Origin: Geobacter argillaceus
GTDB lineage: Bacteria; Desulfobacterota; Desulfuromonadia; Geobacterales; DSM-12255
Direction: 5' to 3'
Assembly: GCF_007830735.1 (NCBI RefSeq)
Contig: NZ_VLLN01000003.1
Location: 1 to 64,000 of the forward strand
Length of the DNA stretch: 64,000 bases
This document shows, piece after piece, positions 49,964 to 59,799 of the stretch. The notes under the pieces were generated by a model. That model made no database searches, had not been told where the DNA came from, and saw only the letters and a list, made by a program, of their open reading frames with translations. A program made the translations under genes and the position numbers. Within the stretch, counting starts at the first letter, position 1, and each line of letters begins with the position of its first letter.

Positions 49964-50050
49964 GCCCGGATGGCGGAATTGGTAGACGCAAGGGACTTAA
50001 AATCCCTCGGTCGCAAGGCTGTGCCGGTTCGAGCCCGGCTCCGGGCACCA
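49964..50050 (+). tRNA. tRNA-Leu (TAA)
   Basis: This is an 87-base class II tRNA. The acceptor GCCCGGA pairs with TCCGGGC, the anticodon loop CTTAAAA lies between AGGGA and TCCCT (anticodon TAA), a long variable arm follows, GTTCGAGCC forms the T-arm, and ACCA ends it. It marks the border between the housekeeping cluster and the DarTG module. Confidence 0.95.
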
Positions 50051-50086
50051 CGATAGAATCCAACGGTATACATAGCAGTCCAAAAG

Positions 50087-50109
50087 GCCCTGAGAAATCA
50101 GGGCTTTTT
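50087..50109 (+). terminator. Terminator of tRNA-Leu (TAA)
   Basis: GCCCTGA-GAAA-TCAGGGC hairpin followed by TTTTT. The GAAA-loop design closely resembles the tRNA-Leu terminator at 2549. Confidence 0.85.
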
Positions 50110-50167
50110 GTATTGTCCAATAAATATATCTCGGTATTCCCACGAAATTTTCATCGGAGCATTCTTC

Positions 50168-50581
50168 ATGGCTCGTCTTACCCTTCCCAAACACAAGCGT
50201 CTGTACGCCGTTGCGGACATCCTGCGGAACCTAGGACAACCGGCACCCCTGTCTTCATCAGAATTGGGAGAGATGGTTGAGTGGTCCGCCTGCCTGGGAA
50301 GTGTATTCGATAAGGTGGTAAAGATGATCTGCGATCTCCCTGCGCCCGAGATATCAGATTCCTACACGTTCCATCTTATGAATGAGAAGGGAATTGCAAA
50401 CAAATACCCCAGTGAGTTAGCGAAGCTCCTTATACATCTTATCCCTCAGATGACAAAGTCATGGATGTGCACTGAACTGGTTCCTCTCGCCAAGGTACTC
50501 CGCGATAGAGGTATTGATGGAAGATCGCTTACAAAAATCCAGAACAGCCTTATTACTCTTGGCTGTAATGAGACTTTTTAG
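50168..50581 (+). CDS. Small unidentified protein leading the DarTG module
   Basis: This 137-residue, mainly helical, soluble protein is not recognised. The ATG at 50168 is chosen because CGGAG lies 9 bases upstream; a longer frame from 50108 would begin inside the tRNA terminator. It ends 15 bp before darT in the same direction, so the three genes probably form one transcript. Codons are more A/T-rich than in the rpsA cluster, consistent with acquired DNA. It may be an accessory of the toxin-antitoxin pair or simply a passenger. Confidence 0.65.
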   Translation: MARLTLPKHKRLYAVADILRNLGQPAPLSSSELGEMVEWSACLGSVFDKVVKMICDLPAPEISDSYTFHLMNEKGIANKYPSELAKLLIHLIPQMTKSWMCTELVPLAKVLRDRGIDGRSLTKIQNSLITLGCNETF

Positions 50582-50596
50582 AGTGATAACAACGAT

Positions 50597-51241
50597 ATGA
50601 CCACGCCTATCCCTACCCCCATATACCGGATGCTGCATATTGACAACCTGGCGGTGCTGCTGCAACGCGGTGGCATGCATGCACCATGTCATGTGCCTGA
50701 TGACGGGCTCCCGTACAAGACGATCCATAACCTGGACATCCAGAACGAACGGCATGTACGGCCTATTCCCTGCGGACCGGGCGGCACCCTGCACGACTAT
50801 GTACCGTTCTACCTCGGGCCGCGCTCTCCGATGCTGCTTCAACTGCATACCGGGCGGGTCGATGGGTATACCGAGGGACAGGCACCGCTGATCTATCTGG
50901 TTACCACGGCGCAGGCTTTAGTAGAGGCAGGTTGTGGCTATGTGTTCTCCGATGGACACGGGATTGCACGGTTCACGGATTGGTATGCCGACCTCGACAT
51001 GCTGGAGAATCTGGATTGGGATATGATATACGAGCGGTACTGGTCAGATGACGTGGATGATATGGACCGGCAGCGGCGCAAGCAGGCAGAGTTCCTTGTT
51101 CATCAACAATGCCCGTGGAATCTCATACGAGAGATCGCCGTCATTAACAACAATGTAGCCGCCAGAGTCCGGGAGATACTGTCGGCATACCCGAACGCAC
51201 ACAGACCGGATGTGCAAGTTCGTTCTGTATGGTATTATTAA
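50597..51241 (+). CDS. darT: DarT-type DNA ADP-ribosyltransferase toxin (DUF4433)
   Basis: This 214-residue protein has the DarT layout: an N-terminal 'IYRMLHIDNLAVLLQRGGMHAP' NAD-binding segment, a central 'YVPFYLGPRSPMLLQL' segment with the ART-type core, and the catalytic Glu in 'RKQAEFLVHQQCPW' (about residue 158). DarT adds ADP-ribose to thymidine or guanosine bases in DNA from NAD, stopping replication. It is followed after 13 bp by DarG. Known DarTG systems work as toxin-antitoxin and anti-phage modules. Confidence 0.88.
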   Translation: MTTPIPTPIYRMLHIDNLAVLLQRGGMHAPCHVPDDGLPYKTIHNLDIQNERHVRPIPCGPGGTLHDYVPFYLGPRSPMLLQLHTGRVDGYTEGQAPLIYLVTTAQALVEAGCGYVFSDGHGIARFTDWYADLDMLENLDWDMIYERYWSDDVDDMDRQRRKQAEFLVHQQCPWNLIREIAVINNNVAARVREILSAYPNAHRPDVQVRSVWYY

Positions 51242-51254
51242 TAAGAGGTGAAGG

Positions 51255-52304
51255 ATGATCCAGTACACAAAGGGAAACATACTGCGAGCTGATGCGGAGG
51301 CATTGGTCAACACTGTTAACTGCGTGGGCTTCATGGGCAAAGGGATTGCTCTGCAGTTCAAGAAGGCATACCCTGAGAACTTCACAGAATACCAGAAGGC
51401 CTGCAGGTCCGAAGAGGTGCAACCGGGACGGATGCATGTGTACTCAACGGGGCGCATGCTCAACCCTCTCTATATCATCAACTTCCCGACCAAGCGGCAC
51501 TATCGCGAGCGCTCCCGGTATGAAGACATCGAATCCGGTTTGCGGGCGCTGGTGGCCGAGATCCGCCGCCTCGGAATCCGGTCGATAGCCGTGCCGCCCC
51601 TTGGGTGCGGGCTCGGCGGGTTGAACTGGGGCAAGGTCAAGGGGATGATCGAACAGGCATTCGCCGAGCTACCCGACACTCAGGTGCTGGTATTTGAACC
51701 GGGTGAGACCCCCGCCGCCGATACCATGCCGATCGGCTCGGAGCGACCCAAGTTAACCGTACCTCGTGCGCTGTTCATCAAGCTGATGCAGCAGTACGGC
51801 CAGTCGGCCTATAGATTGACCCTGCTGGAGATCCAGAAGCTTGCCTACTTTCTCCAGGAGGCCGAACAGCCGTTGCGCCTGAAGTACGAGACCGGCATCT
51901 ACGGCCCGTATGCTCCGAACCTGAACAAGGTGCTGGAGATGCTTGAGGGTCATTTCATCCGAGGTTATGGCGACTCACAAAAGCCGGATGTCGAGATAAC
52001 CCTGCTGGAAGGGGCCGAAGAGGAGGCCAAGGCTTTCCTGGCAGATCAGGAGCCGGAGCTACAGCGATTAGAGCGGGTCAGCAACCTCATCGACGGCTTT
52101 GAAACCCCCTACGGTATGGAACTGCTATCGTCTATCCATTGGCTGGCGAAGCATGCCACTCCCCAAGTAAAGACTCCTGAAGAAGCCATCGTCAGCATGG
52201 CGGCTTGGACTGACCGCAAGCGAAAGCTGTTCAAGCCGGAGCATATCCGCATCGCGTGGAGCCATCTTAATTCCCAAGGGTGGTTCAACGCGGCGGTGTC
52301 ATGA
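51255..52304 (+). CDS. darG: DarG-type antitoxin: macrodomain DNA ADP-ribosyl glycohydrolase
   Basis: This 349-residue protein has an N-terminal macrodomain (about residues 1-155) with 'ALVNTVNCVGFMGKGIALQF' and 'VPPLGCGLGGLNWG', the ADP-ribose-binding and catalytic loops of DarG that remove ADP-ribose from DNA. The C-terminal half (about 170-345) is the region that in DarG binds and neutralises DarT directly, and 'QKLAYFLQEAEQPLRLKYETGIYGPYAPNLNKV' lies there (given in parts: residues about 195-227). AAGAGG lies before the ATG. It is the last gene before an unrelated opposite-strand kinase. Confidence 0.9.
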   Translation: MIQYTKGNILRADAEALVNTVNCVGFMGKGIALQFKKAYPENFTEYQKACRSEEVQPGRMHVYSTGRMLNPLYIINFPTKRHYRERSRYEDIESGLRALVAEIRRLGIRSIAVPPLGCGLGGLNWGKVKGMIEQAFAELPDTQVLVFEPGETPAADTMPIGSERPKLTVPRALFIKLMQQYGQSAYRLTLLEIQKLAYFLQEAEQPLRLKYETGIYGPYAPNLNKVLEMLEGHFIRGYGDSQKPDVEITLLEGAEEEAKAFLADQEPELQRLERVSNLIDGFETPYGMELLSSIHWLAKHATPQVKTPEEAIVSMAAWTDRKRKLFKPEHIRIAWSHLNSQGWFNAAVS

Positions 52305-52418
52305 GTGTAATCCCCAAACAGGATACTGACCCCACCCGCGAACTCACCTGTGGACCACGGTAGAGTGCTGCGTAAGCCGAGGACGACGCCGTGGAGCCCC
52401 AGAATTGCGCGGAGGGAA

Positions 52419-55214
52419 TTAACCGCTCAGCACAGTAGCTGCGTCTTCAGCATTGGAGCTGTCAATGAGATAGGCCGGGAGTTCCTCGACCAGTAACGCC
52501 ATTTCATTGTCCATGGCCATCATCAGGCTCTTCACCGAGCCATGATCACTGGCGGCTATCGCCTGTTCCAGGTCCGCCGCCAGCCCTCTGAGTCTCGACG
52601 CACCGATATTGGCCGCGCACCCTTTCAGCGTATGGGCCTGTCGTGAGGCCAGGGAAAGGTCGTTTCCCCGAAGAGACTCCTGAAGGATCGCCACCTGTTG
52701 TGGCGCATCCTGCAGAAACGCGTCGAGTATGGCCCGCAGAATATCCCTGTCATCCCCAACTCGCGCCATAACCTCCGGGTAGTCGATGGGGGCCGCAAGG
52801 TCTGAACCGGTAGGAACCTCACGCCCGGCCGGTGCTGACGGACAGTACCGGCTGATCGCCCCGGCCAGATCAGCCCCACGGATCGGTTTGGCTATGAAGC
52901 CGTTCATCCCCACGGCCAGGCAGTTGGCACTGTATTCTTTGTAGGCGTGGGCAGTCATGGCAATGATGGGAATAGCCGTCGCGCCGCTCTCCGACTCCCT
53001 CTTCCTGATCAGCCGGGTAGTCTCGATGCCGTCCAACAGCGGCATCTGGACATCCATCAAAATGATGTCGAACACCCCCTTCTCCAGTAACGCAAGCACT
53101 TCTCTGCCGTCAGAGGCAATGGTTACGGTGTGTCCCATCTTCTCCAGGATGAGGCCGGCCACCTTCTGATTGACCAGGTTGTCTTCGGCAAGAAGAATCC
53201 GCAGCGCCGCACCCCCATGACGGGTGACGGCCGTGGTCTGGACGGCGGTATGGGAGGCATGTCCCTGCAAGGCCAGGCAGACAACGGTATACAGTTCCCG
53301 CTGCTTGATCGGCTTGGCCAGGGAGCGGGCGATAGTGAGTTCACGGCAGATATCGGCCCGGATGTTGCCCGATGAGGTGAGCAGAATCAGGGCAAGGTCG
53401 CCAAGTGCCCCGGTATCCCTGATCCCCCTGGCAAGGGTTATGCCATCCATGTCCGGCATCTGACCGTCGATGATGGCCAGATGAAAGGGGTCCCCTTCGG
53501 TGGCCGCCCGGCAGAGGAGCCCTAAGGCCTGTTCGCCGCTCGTCGCCGGGTCGGTCCGGAATCCCCAGTGATCAAGCGCCTGTTGGACGATGAACAGGTT
53601 GGTCTGATTGTCGTCGACAATCAGGACATGGTCGCGGCCCTCATAGCACCGGAGGGGGACAGAATCCGCTACCGGGAGAGGGCTCAGACCGAACCGGGCA
53701 ACGACGTTGAAGGTGCTCCCGCCGCTCGGGTTGTTCTCGGCCCAGATCCTGCCATCCATCATGGTTACGAGGCTGCGGCAGATGGAAAGGCCAAGACCGG
53801 TGCCGTCGAATCTGCGGCTAGTCGACCCCTCGGCCTGGGTAAACGAGTCGAAAATGAGATCCAGTTTGTGGGGAGCGATGCCGATGCCGGTATCCGCAAC
53901 CATGATGTGCAGACGTACGGCATCCCCTTCGCCATTGGCGTCCATGCAGGCATCCCTGCCGACCCGAACCACCACTTCCCCTTTGCTGGTGAATTTAACC
54001 GCATTGCTGATCAGATTGCAGAGTATCTGCCGGAGACGGGTCGGGTCGCCAACCAGCATCACCGGCACGTCGGGGTCCAGGTGAACGATCAGTTCGACCC
54101 CTTTTTTGTGGGCCAGAATCGCGAACGTCTCGGCACTCTCGTCCAGGACCGTGTGCACGTTGAAGTCGGTCTGTTCCAGTTCAAGCCTCTCCGCCTCGAT
54201 CTTGGAAAGGTCCAGGACATCGTTGAGCAGGGTCAAAAGCCCCTCGGACGCATTGCCCACCGTTTCCAGGTAGCCGCGCACATCGGATTGCAGCTCAGTC
54301 TGGAGCGCCAGCTCTGTCATCCCGATGATGGCGTTCATCGGGGTGCGGATTTCGTGACTCATGTTGGCAAGGAATCGGCTCTTGCAGCGGTTGGCCGCCT
54401 CGGCTGCCTCCTTAGCCTGCTTGAGCTCGGCAACCATCTGGGTGATGGCGTGCAGAAGGCGGCGTGTTTCGTCGCTGCACCCGTTCAGAACCTCATCATT
54501 GTCGCCGAGGGCCACGTGGGCGGCATGGTCAAGGGCCTGCTTGAGGGGGCGGTTGATCCGTCTGGCCACATGGGATGAGAAAAGCAGGCTGGCGGTGAAG
54601 AGGGCAGCAGCTACCGCAAAAATGCCATGCCTCAGAGACTGCATATCACCGTACACGTCGTCGACATAGATTCCGCTCCCGATGACCCATTCCCACGGTC
54701 CATACAGGGTGATACGGGAGATTTTGGCCACCGGCTCGTTAGCTCCCGGCTTTGGCCAGAAATAGCGATAATAGCCGCTCCCATCGCGAAAGGCGATGCG
54801 GTTCATATCCCTGAAAATCAGTTTGCCGGCAGAATCCTGGAGGTTACTCGTGTCCTGGCCCTCCAGTTGGGGGCTCAATGGATGCAAAACCATTCTGCCG
54901 TCAAGGCCTTGGATAAAAACATAGTCGTTGTTGCCATACCTCAACGCCCGCAGGGTGGCTATCGCTTGGCGTTGGGCCGTGGCACGATCCATCTTGCCGC
55001 TGTCTGCCTGACTCGCATAATGTGCAACCGTCGAACAGGCTGCTTCAACGATCTGACGGACGGCGTTCTTTCGCTCGGCAAGGAGCTTTTCTTCAATGGA
55101 CGGGAGAAGATACAGGAACAGTGCGGCGGTTGCCGAAATGACGCCCACTGCGGAAATACCGACGATCTTGAAGAAGACCCCCCAGTTTCTCAAAAAAATG
55201 AATCTGTCAATCAC
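52419..55214 (-). CDS. Hybrid sensor histidine kinase with two receivers and an HPt domain
   Basis: This 931-residue protein has a membrane segment (about residues 13-35), a periplasmic single-Cache (sCache_2-type) sensor (about 40-190, with '[17 protein letters not shown]'), a second membrane helix (about 195-215), HAMP, a HisKA dimer with H-box '[15 protein letters not shown]' (about His 289), HATPase ('[10 protein letters not shown]'), a first receiver ('[13 protein letters not shown]'), a second receiver ('[14 protein letters not shown]') and a C-terminal HPt ('[14 protein letters not shown]'). It forms a full phosphorelay in one chain. It starts at a GTG. The 3' end lies about 115 bp from darG, converging. 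Confidence 0.9.
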   Translation of the reverse strand: MIDRFIFLRNWGVFFKIVGISAVGVISATAALFLYLLPSIEEKLLAERKNAVRQIVEAACSTVAHYASQADSGKMDRATAQRQAIATLRALRYGNNDYVFIQGLDGRMVLHPLSPQLEGQDTSNLQDSAGKLIFRDMNRIAFRDGSGYYRYFWPKPGANEPVAKISRITLYGPWEWVIGSGIYVDDVYGDMQSLRHGIFAVAAALFTASLLFSSHVARRINRPLKQALDHAAHVALGDNDEVLNGCSDETRRLLHAITQMVAELKQAKEAAEAANRCKSRFLANMSHEIRTPMNAIIGMTELALQTELQSDVRGYLETVGNASEGLLTLLNDVLDLSKIEAERLELEQTDFNVHTVLDESAETFAILAHKKGVELIVHLDPDVPVMLVGDPTRLRQILCNLISNAVKFTSKGEVVVRVGRDACMDANGEGDAVRLHIMVADTGIGIAPHKLDLIFDSFTQAEGSTSRRFDGTGLGLSICRSLVTMMDGRIWAENNPSGGSTFNVVARFGLSPLPVADSVPLRCYEGRDHVLIVDDNQTNLFIVQQALDHWGFRTDPATSGEQALGLLCRAATEGDPFHLAIIDGQMPDMDGITLARGIRDTGALGDLALILLTSSGNIRADICRELTIARSLAKPIKQRELYTVVCLALQGHASHTAVQTTAVTRHGGAALRILLAEDNLVNQKVAGLILEKMGHTVTIASDGREVLALLEKGVFDIILMDVQMPLLDGIETTRLIRKRESESGATAIPIIAMTAHAYKEYSANCLAVGMNGFIAKPIRGADLAGAISRYCPSAPAGREVPTGSDLAAPIDYPEVMARVGDDRDILRAILDAFLQDAPQQVAILQESLRGNDLSLASRQAHTLKGCAANIGASRLRGLAADLEQAIAASDHGSVKSLMMAMDNEMALLVEELPAYLIDSSNAEDAATVLSG

Positions 55215-55232
55215 GTAAGACCCTTATTCTGC

Positions 55233-55637
55233 TTAAGCCCTGGCTGCCAGGCCGTATTCCCGAAGCAGATTATCCAGGGCCGGCCGACTGACCGGCTTGA
55301 CCAGATAACCGTTGCATCCCCCATGGTAATAGGCACCCACCACATCCCTGGGCGATTCAAGCGATGTCGTCATGACAACCTTCACCTCTTGGTGCTGCGG
55401 GACCCCGGCCTGCTTTTCCTGTATTCTGATCTCTTTGAGGACCTCCATTCCGTCAAGCTCAGGCATCATGACATCCAGGCAGATGAGCGCGTAGGGCTTC
55501 CGTTCAGCCCGGGCCATGGAAACGGCCGCAAGTGCCTCCCTGCCGTTCACTGCCACATCACACTCCCCGTGCGCGGCGAGGAACATCTGCAGCATCCTGC
55601 GGCTGGTAAAGTCGTCCTCAACAATGAGAAATCGCAT
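55233..55637 (-). CDS. CheY-like single-domain response regulator
   Basis: This 134-residue receiver domain has the acidic pair in 'FLIVEDD', the phosphoacceptor Asp in 'LICLDVMMPELDG' (about residue 55) and the switch Lys in 'YLVKPVSR' (about 115). There is no output domain. The ATG at 55637 has AAGGAGGAG 5 bases upstream; a longer frame to 55895 lacks any site. It is 18 bp upstream of the hybrid kinase gene, so the two form an operon and likely share one phosphorelay. Confidence 0.92.
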   Translation of the reverse strand: MRFLIVEDDFTSRRMLQMFLAAHGECDVAVNGREALAAVSMARAERKPYALICLDVMMPELDGMEVLKEIRIQEKQAGVPQHQEVKVVMTTSLESPRDVVGAYYHGGCNGYLVKPVSRPALDNLLREYGLAARA

Positions 55638-55919
55638 TACACTCCTCCTTAGTTTGGTCGAACACTCTACGGCCCCGCTCCGAAAGCGTCTGCGCCGTAC
55701 CGGGACACGCCTGCAGACTCGGCATACGGAAACGATGCACCGGCAGCGGCACTGCCGGCCGGCGAACCATCTCTTGGTGCCATGAATCGAATCGAAGGGG
55801 AAAGGTGACCGGGGTCGTCCTTGTGCAGTTAGGCATGATTTATTAAATCGGGTAAACCTGGTCGACCTTGAGAGACAATTGGAGGGAATATGCAATTTTT
55901 TCTATTTTTACAACAGAAG

Positions 55920-56489
55920 CTATTTGAACCTGATGATGAATCTCGTCCCGAAGCTCTCCTCCGGCTGCTCCCCCCCCCTGACCGGAGGCCGGCCGAACAG
56001 TGTCTGGTCGTAGAAGAGATTCAGGTCCAGCTGCGGCGCCAGCTTGATCCCCACCTCGCTCCGCCATCCCAGGTTGGAGCCGGGCTGCCGCAGATCGCTG
56101 GAAACCTGCCAGTCCTTATCCTGACCCGGATGACCGGAAAGGCTCCCGGCACGGGAAAAGGTGGTGACCGGAATCTTGGCCGCAGTCGACAGGGAAAACC
56201 GCTCAAAGAGCCGCATCGTTCCCCCTGCCTCGGCATGGAGCTTGTGTGTGGAAAGTGCCGCCCCGCCACCCATCTCTTCCAGACGCTGCCGATAATCCAG
56301 GCCGATCATCGGCTCCAGAGAGAAGGAGAGGCTCGGCTGATAGAGTAGCCCACCGGTGGTAAGCAGTCGCGACGGATCGAAGAAGCGCCCGGCGTCGGCC
56401 ACGGCTCCAGCGGCCGACGGAACCTGCACTGAAGCCAGGAAAAGCAGTATGGCGGATAACCGCCTTATCCAGTTCAGACAAATCAACAT
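55920..56489 (-). CDS. Secreted, probably outer-membrane-associated protein, unknown function
   Basis: This 189-residue protein has a signal peptide (MLICLNWIRRLSAILLFLASVQVPSAAGA). An alternating beta-strand pattern ends in 'FGTRFIIRFK', like a small outer-membrane barrel; 'RFSLSTAAKIPVTTF' and 'LAPQLDLNLFYDQTLFG' are typical strands. The ATG at 56489 is preferred because AAGGG sits 6 bases upstream; the ATG at 56495 abuts it. It stands alone between the response regulator and hcp. Confidence 0.65.
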   Translation of the reverse strand: MLICLNWIRRLSAILLFLASVQVPSAAGAVADAGRFFDPSRLLTTGGLLYQPSLSFSLEPMIGLDYRQRLEEMGGGAALSTHKLHAEAGGTMRLFERFSLSTAAKIPVTTFSRAGSLSGHPGQDKDWQVSSDLRQPGSNLGWRSEVGIKLAPQLDLNLFYDQTLFGRPPVRGGEQPEESFGTRFIIRFK

Positions 56490-56626
56490 GAGCATCCCTT
56501 CTTACGAAGTGCGTCATTGAAGTAACGACACTCCCGAATGCATTCCCAGTATACCCCAACGGGGAAAAGAAGCGCTATTCCGTGAATCCGAAAACCTGGA
56601 GAGTGTTATGGGCGTTTTGGCAAATA

Positions 56627-56640
56627 TTGACCCAGGTCAA
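56627..56640. promoter_or_regulatory. HcpR-type operator upstream of hcp
   Basis: TTGACCCAGGTCAA is a 14-bp near-perfect palindrome matching the TTGAC-N4-GTCAA site predicted for HcpR, a CRP/FNR-family regulator of hcp in delta-proteobacteria. It lies 143 bp before the hcp ATG. A possible promoter (TTGCGT, 16 bp, TATAGT at 56685-56712) lies downstream of it. Confidence 0.75.
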
Positions 56641-56782
56641 AGAGCCATGCCGCGTTTTCGGATACGTTTGGTCCCAAGGAACGGTTGCGTTTGGATGACT
56701 CGACGCTATAGTTTGAAAGTCCATTCCGAACGGATACACGACACGGCGAATCACCACCACAACAATCAAGGAGGATATCGAC

Positions 56783-58429
56783 ATGGGAATGTTCTGTAAC
56801 CAGTGTGAACAGGCTGCCAACGGCGTCGGCTGCAACATCTCGGGGGTCTGCGGCAAGAAACCGGAAGTGGCGTCACTCCAGGACCTGCTTCTGTACGGGC
56901 TGAAGGGAGTCGCCCTCTACGCCGCCAAGGCCAGGGAGCTGGGAGCCAAGGATGATGCCATCGACAAGTTCGTCGTCGAGGGGCTCTTCACTACCGTCAC
57001 CAACGTGGATTTTGATGCCGGCCACATCGAGAAGGCCGTACGCAAGAGCGTCGAGGTCCGCAGCAAGGCCAAGGCCCTGTATGAGCAGGCATGCCAGGCC
57101 AAGGGGACCACACCGGCAGCCATAACCGCCCTCCAGGCCAGTTGGACGCCGGCGCCGGACCAGGCGGGACTGATCCGCCAGGGAGAGGAGCACGGTCTCT
57201 CCACCCTCCACGTCAACGAAGACATCCGCTCGGTCATCGAGATCCTCACCTACGGCCTCAAAGGGATGGCAGCCTACATGGACCACGCCCTGATCCTGGG
57301 CAAAAGCGATGAAGAGGTCATGGCCTTCTTTCACAAGGCGTTGGCAGCCACCACCGACTCGAACCTGGGGCTGATGGATTTCGTCGGTCTGTGCATGGAG
57401 TGCGGCAAGCACAATATCACCACCATGGGCATCCTCAATGCCGGCCATGTGGAGAACTATGGCCACCCGGTGCCGACCCCCGTCGAACTGGGCACCAAGG
57501 CCGGCAAGGCGATCCTGGTCTCCGGCCATGACCTGAAGATGCTGGAGGAACTGCTCAAGCAGACCGAAGGCAAGGGGATCAACATCTACACCCACGGCGA
57601 AATGATCCCGGCCCACGGCTATCCCGGCCTCAAGAAGTACTCCCATCTGGTGGGGAACTTCGGCGGCGCCTGGCAGGACCAGGCCAAGGAGTTCGTCAAC
57701 TTCCCCGGCGCCATCGTCTTCAACACCAACTGCATTCAGCGGCCGTCGGACTCCTACAAGGACCGGCTCTTCACCTGGGGACTCGTCCAATGGCCGGACG
57801 TGAAGCATATCGAAGGCTGGGACTTCTCGGCAGTCATCAACAAGGCGTTGGAACTCCCGGGGCTTCCCGAAAACCCCGGCCAGCAGATCCTCACCGGCTT
57901 CGGCCACAACGCAGTCCTTGGCGTGGCCGACAAGGTGATTGCCGCGGTGAAGAGCGGCGCCATCAAGCATTTCTTCCTGATCGGCGGCTGTGACGGTGCC
58001 AAGTCGGGCCGCAACTACTACACCGAATTCGCCGAAAAAACGCCGGCCGATACGGTTATCCTGACCCTGGCCTGCGGCAAGTACCGCTTCAACAAGCTGG
58101 AGTTCGGCGACATCGGCGGCATCCCGCGCCTCTTGGACGTGGGCCAGTGCAACGACGCCTACTCGGCGGTCCAGATCGCCGTGGCCCTGGCCGGTGCCTT
58201 CAACTGCGGGGTCAATGACCTGCCGTTGTCGTTTATCCTCTCCTGGTACGAGCAGAAGGCGGTGGTCATCCTCCTGTCGCTGCTCCACCTGGGGATCAAG
58301 AACATCAAGCTGGGGCCGAGCCTGCCGGCCTTCGTCACCCCCAACGTCCTCAACTTCCTGGTGGAGAACTTCAACATCGGGCCGATCACCACGGTGGACG
58401 CCGACCTGAAAGCGGCACTCGGCCAGTAA
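56783..58429 (+). CDS. hcp: Hybrid-cluster protein (hydroxylamine / nitric oxide detoxifying)
   Basis: This 548-residue protein has the N-terminal [4Fe-4S] Cys set C5-x2-C8-x8-C17-x5-C23 of class I Hcp from anaerobes. Downstream residues build the hybrid Fe-S-O cluster (for example 'GLCMECGKHN', 'FNTNCIQRP', 'LACGKYRFNK'). It reduces hydroxylamine and, in recent work, nitric oxide, and it can nitrosylate proteins. AAGGAGG precedes the ATG. No hcr reductase gene follows, as usual for class I. Confidence 0.95.
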   Translation: MGMFCNQCEQAANGVGCNISGVCGKKPEVASLQDLLLYGLKGVALYAAKARELGAKDDAIDKFVVEGLFTTVTNVDFDAGHIEKAVRKSVEVRSKAKALYEQACQAKGTTPAAITALQASWTPAPDQAGLIRQGEEHGLSTLHVNEDIRSVIEILTYGLKGMAAYMDHALILGKSDEEVMAFFHKALAATTDSNLGLMDFVGLCMECGKHNITTMGILNAGHVENYGHPVPTPVELGTKAGKAILVSGHDLKMLEELLKQTEGKGINIYTHGEMIPAHGYPGLKKYSHLVGNFGGAWQDQAKEFVNFPGAIVFNTNCIQRPSDSYKDRLFTWGLVQWPDVKHIEGWDFSAVINKALELPGLPENPGQQILTGFGHNAVLGVADKVIAAVKSGAIKHFFLIGGCDGAKSGRNYYTEFAEKTPADTVILTLACGKYRFNKLEFGDIGGIPRLLDVGQCNDAYSAVQIAVALAGAFNCGVNDLPLSFILSWYEQKAVVILLSLLHLGIKNIKLGPSLPAFVTPNVLNFLVENFNIGPITTVDADLKAALGQ

Positions 58430-58446
58430 ATACAACGCAGCATATG

Positions 58447-58488
58447 ACAAAGAGGCGTGGGGAATTATCTCCACGTCTCTTTGTTTTT
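58447..58488 (+). terminator. Terminator of hcp
   Basis: ACAAAGAGGCGTGG pairs with CCACGTCTCTTTGT, followed by TTTTT. It is strong. Confidence 0.9.
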
Positions 58489-58585
58489 ACTGCCAGTGCT
58501 CGCCCTGCTTGAAATCCCGCAAGAAAATTGCTATGGTCACCACCGCCGGCATCTTGGCAACATTTAATGCAGGAGGTCGTCCCAT

Positions 58586-59785
58586 TTGTTCCGTACCCTC
58601 TTGGGCTGCTTGCTGCTGACAGCTCTCATCGCCCCCCCCGCGTTTGCCGCCCATCCCGAAGACACCCGCCTCAACGCGCTGCTGGTATTGGTACGACTGC
58701 GCCAGGAAGGCGCCCAAAACCGCGTCCGTGAGGATTACCGGAAAGTCGAGGAGCTTTTTGCCCGCGGAGATACCCTGGCCAGGGCAAACCGGACCGACGA
58801 GGCAGACGGGATATTCGTTCGGATGGCCGAAACGGGCGAACGGCTGCTGCGCCAACTCATCGCCTCCTCCCCATCGACAACTGAACCTGCCGCACCGATG
58901 GTCACGGCAGCTGTCGAACAGACAAGCGACGCATCTGCCGACGAAGACGATGACCATCCCCAATCGGATTGGCTCGTGGGTGGCGAGAGCATCTACGTTG
59001 TTGAGAAATCCGAAACCCTGCGTTCGGTCGGGGCAAAGGTGGGGGTCAACTGGCTGCAGCTGGCCCATCTCAACGGCCTGGACCCGCAGGTGCACCTCAA
59101 ACCCGGCCAGGAGATCCGTTTCAACAACCTGCGGATCATCCCGAAGCAGGTCGCCAGCGGCATCGTGGTGAACATCCCGGACCGTACCCTCTATTACTTC
59201 AGAAACGGCCGCCTGGAGCGAACCATCCCGGTTGCCGTGGGCCGGCCGAAAGGACGGGACGGTGAACCGGTCTGGCAGACGCCGGTCGGCAGGTTCAAGG
59301 TGGTCGGCAAGGCAAAGAACCCGGTCTGGCGCGTTCCCCCTTCCATCCAGGCAGAGATGGCTGAAGAGCGGAAAAAGGTTGTCGACCTGGTCCCGTCGGG
59401 CCAAAAAAATCCCCTCGGCAAGTACGCCATCTACACCTCGCTTTCCGGCATCCTGCTCCACAGCACCAACCTGCCGGCCAGCATCTACGGCTACTCCAGT
59501 CACGGCTGCATCAGGATCGCCCCGAGCGAGATGGAGGCATTTTTCCGTCAGGTGCGGGTGAACACGCCGGGAGAGATCATCTACAAACCGGTCAAGCTGG
59601 CAGTTACCGACGAGGGGCGGGTCTACATCGAGGTGCACCGGGATGTCTACGAAAAGGTAAAGGACCTGAGGAAAGAGGTCCACCGGCTGGTGGCCCGCAA
59701 CGGCGTGGAGAACCGGGTGGACTGGGGAAAGGTGACGCGGGTACTGAAGACCAAGAGCGGCGTCGCCGAAGACGTGTCGCTCTAA
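58586..59785 (+). CDS. LysM and L,D-transpeptidase (YkuD) protein
   Basis: This 399-residue protein has a signal peptide (MFRTLLGCLLLTALIAPPAFA), an N-terminal helical region (about residues 25-95), a LysM peptidoglycan-binding domain (about 135-185, 'IYVVEKSETLRSVGAKVGVNW') and a YkuD domain (about 190-335) with the catalytic Cys in 'SHGCIRIAPSEM' (about residue 310). It makes or remodels 3-3 peptidoglycan cross-links or attaches lipoproteins. It starts at a TTG with AGGAGG 9 bases upstream. Confidence 0.9.
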   Translation: MFRTLLGCLLLTALIAPPAFAAHPEDTRLNALLVLVRLRQEGAQNRVREDYRKVEELFARGDTLARANRTDEADGIFVRMAETGERLLRQLIASSPSTTEPAAPMVTAAVEQTSDASADEDDDHPQSDWLVGGESIYVVEKSETLRSVGAKVGVNWLQLAHLNGLDPQVHLKPGQEIRFNNLRIIPKQVASGIVVNIPDRTLYYFRNGRLERTIPVAVGRPKGRDGEPVWQTPVGRFKVVGKAKNPVWRVPPSIQAEMAEERKKVVDLVPSGQKNPLGKYAIYTSLSGILLHSTNLPASIYGYSSHGCIRIAPSEMEAFFRQVRVNTPGEIIYKPVKLAVTDEGRVYIEVHRDVYEKVKDLRKEVHRLVARNGVENRVDWGKVTRVLKTKSGVAEDVSL

Positions 59786-59799
59786 TAGATCCGATTTCC

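Noticed and set aside
52305-52418. Integration-site repeat of the tRNA-Leu 3' end downstream of darG
   Set aside because: No copy of the tRNA 3' end could be found in this stretch; nothing notable is seen.
55638-55919. Cyclic-di-GMP riboswitch in the gap upstream of the response regulator
   Set aside because: The conserved GEMM core sequence is not present on either strand.
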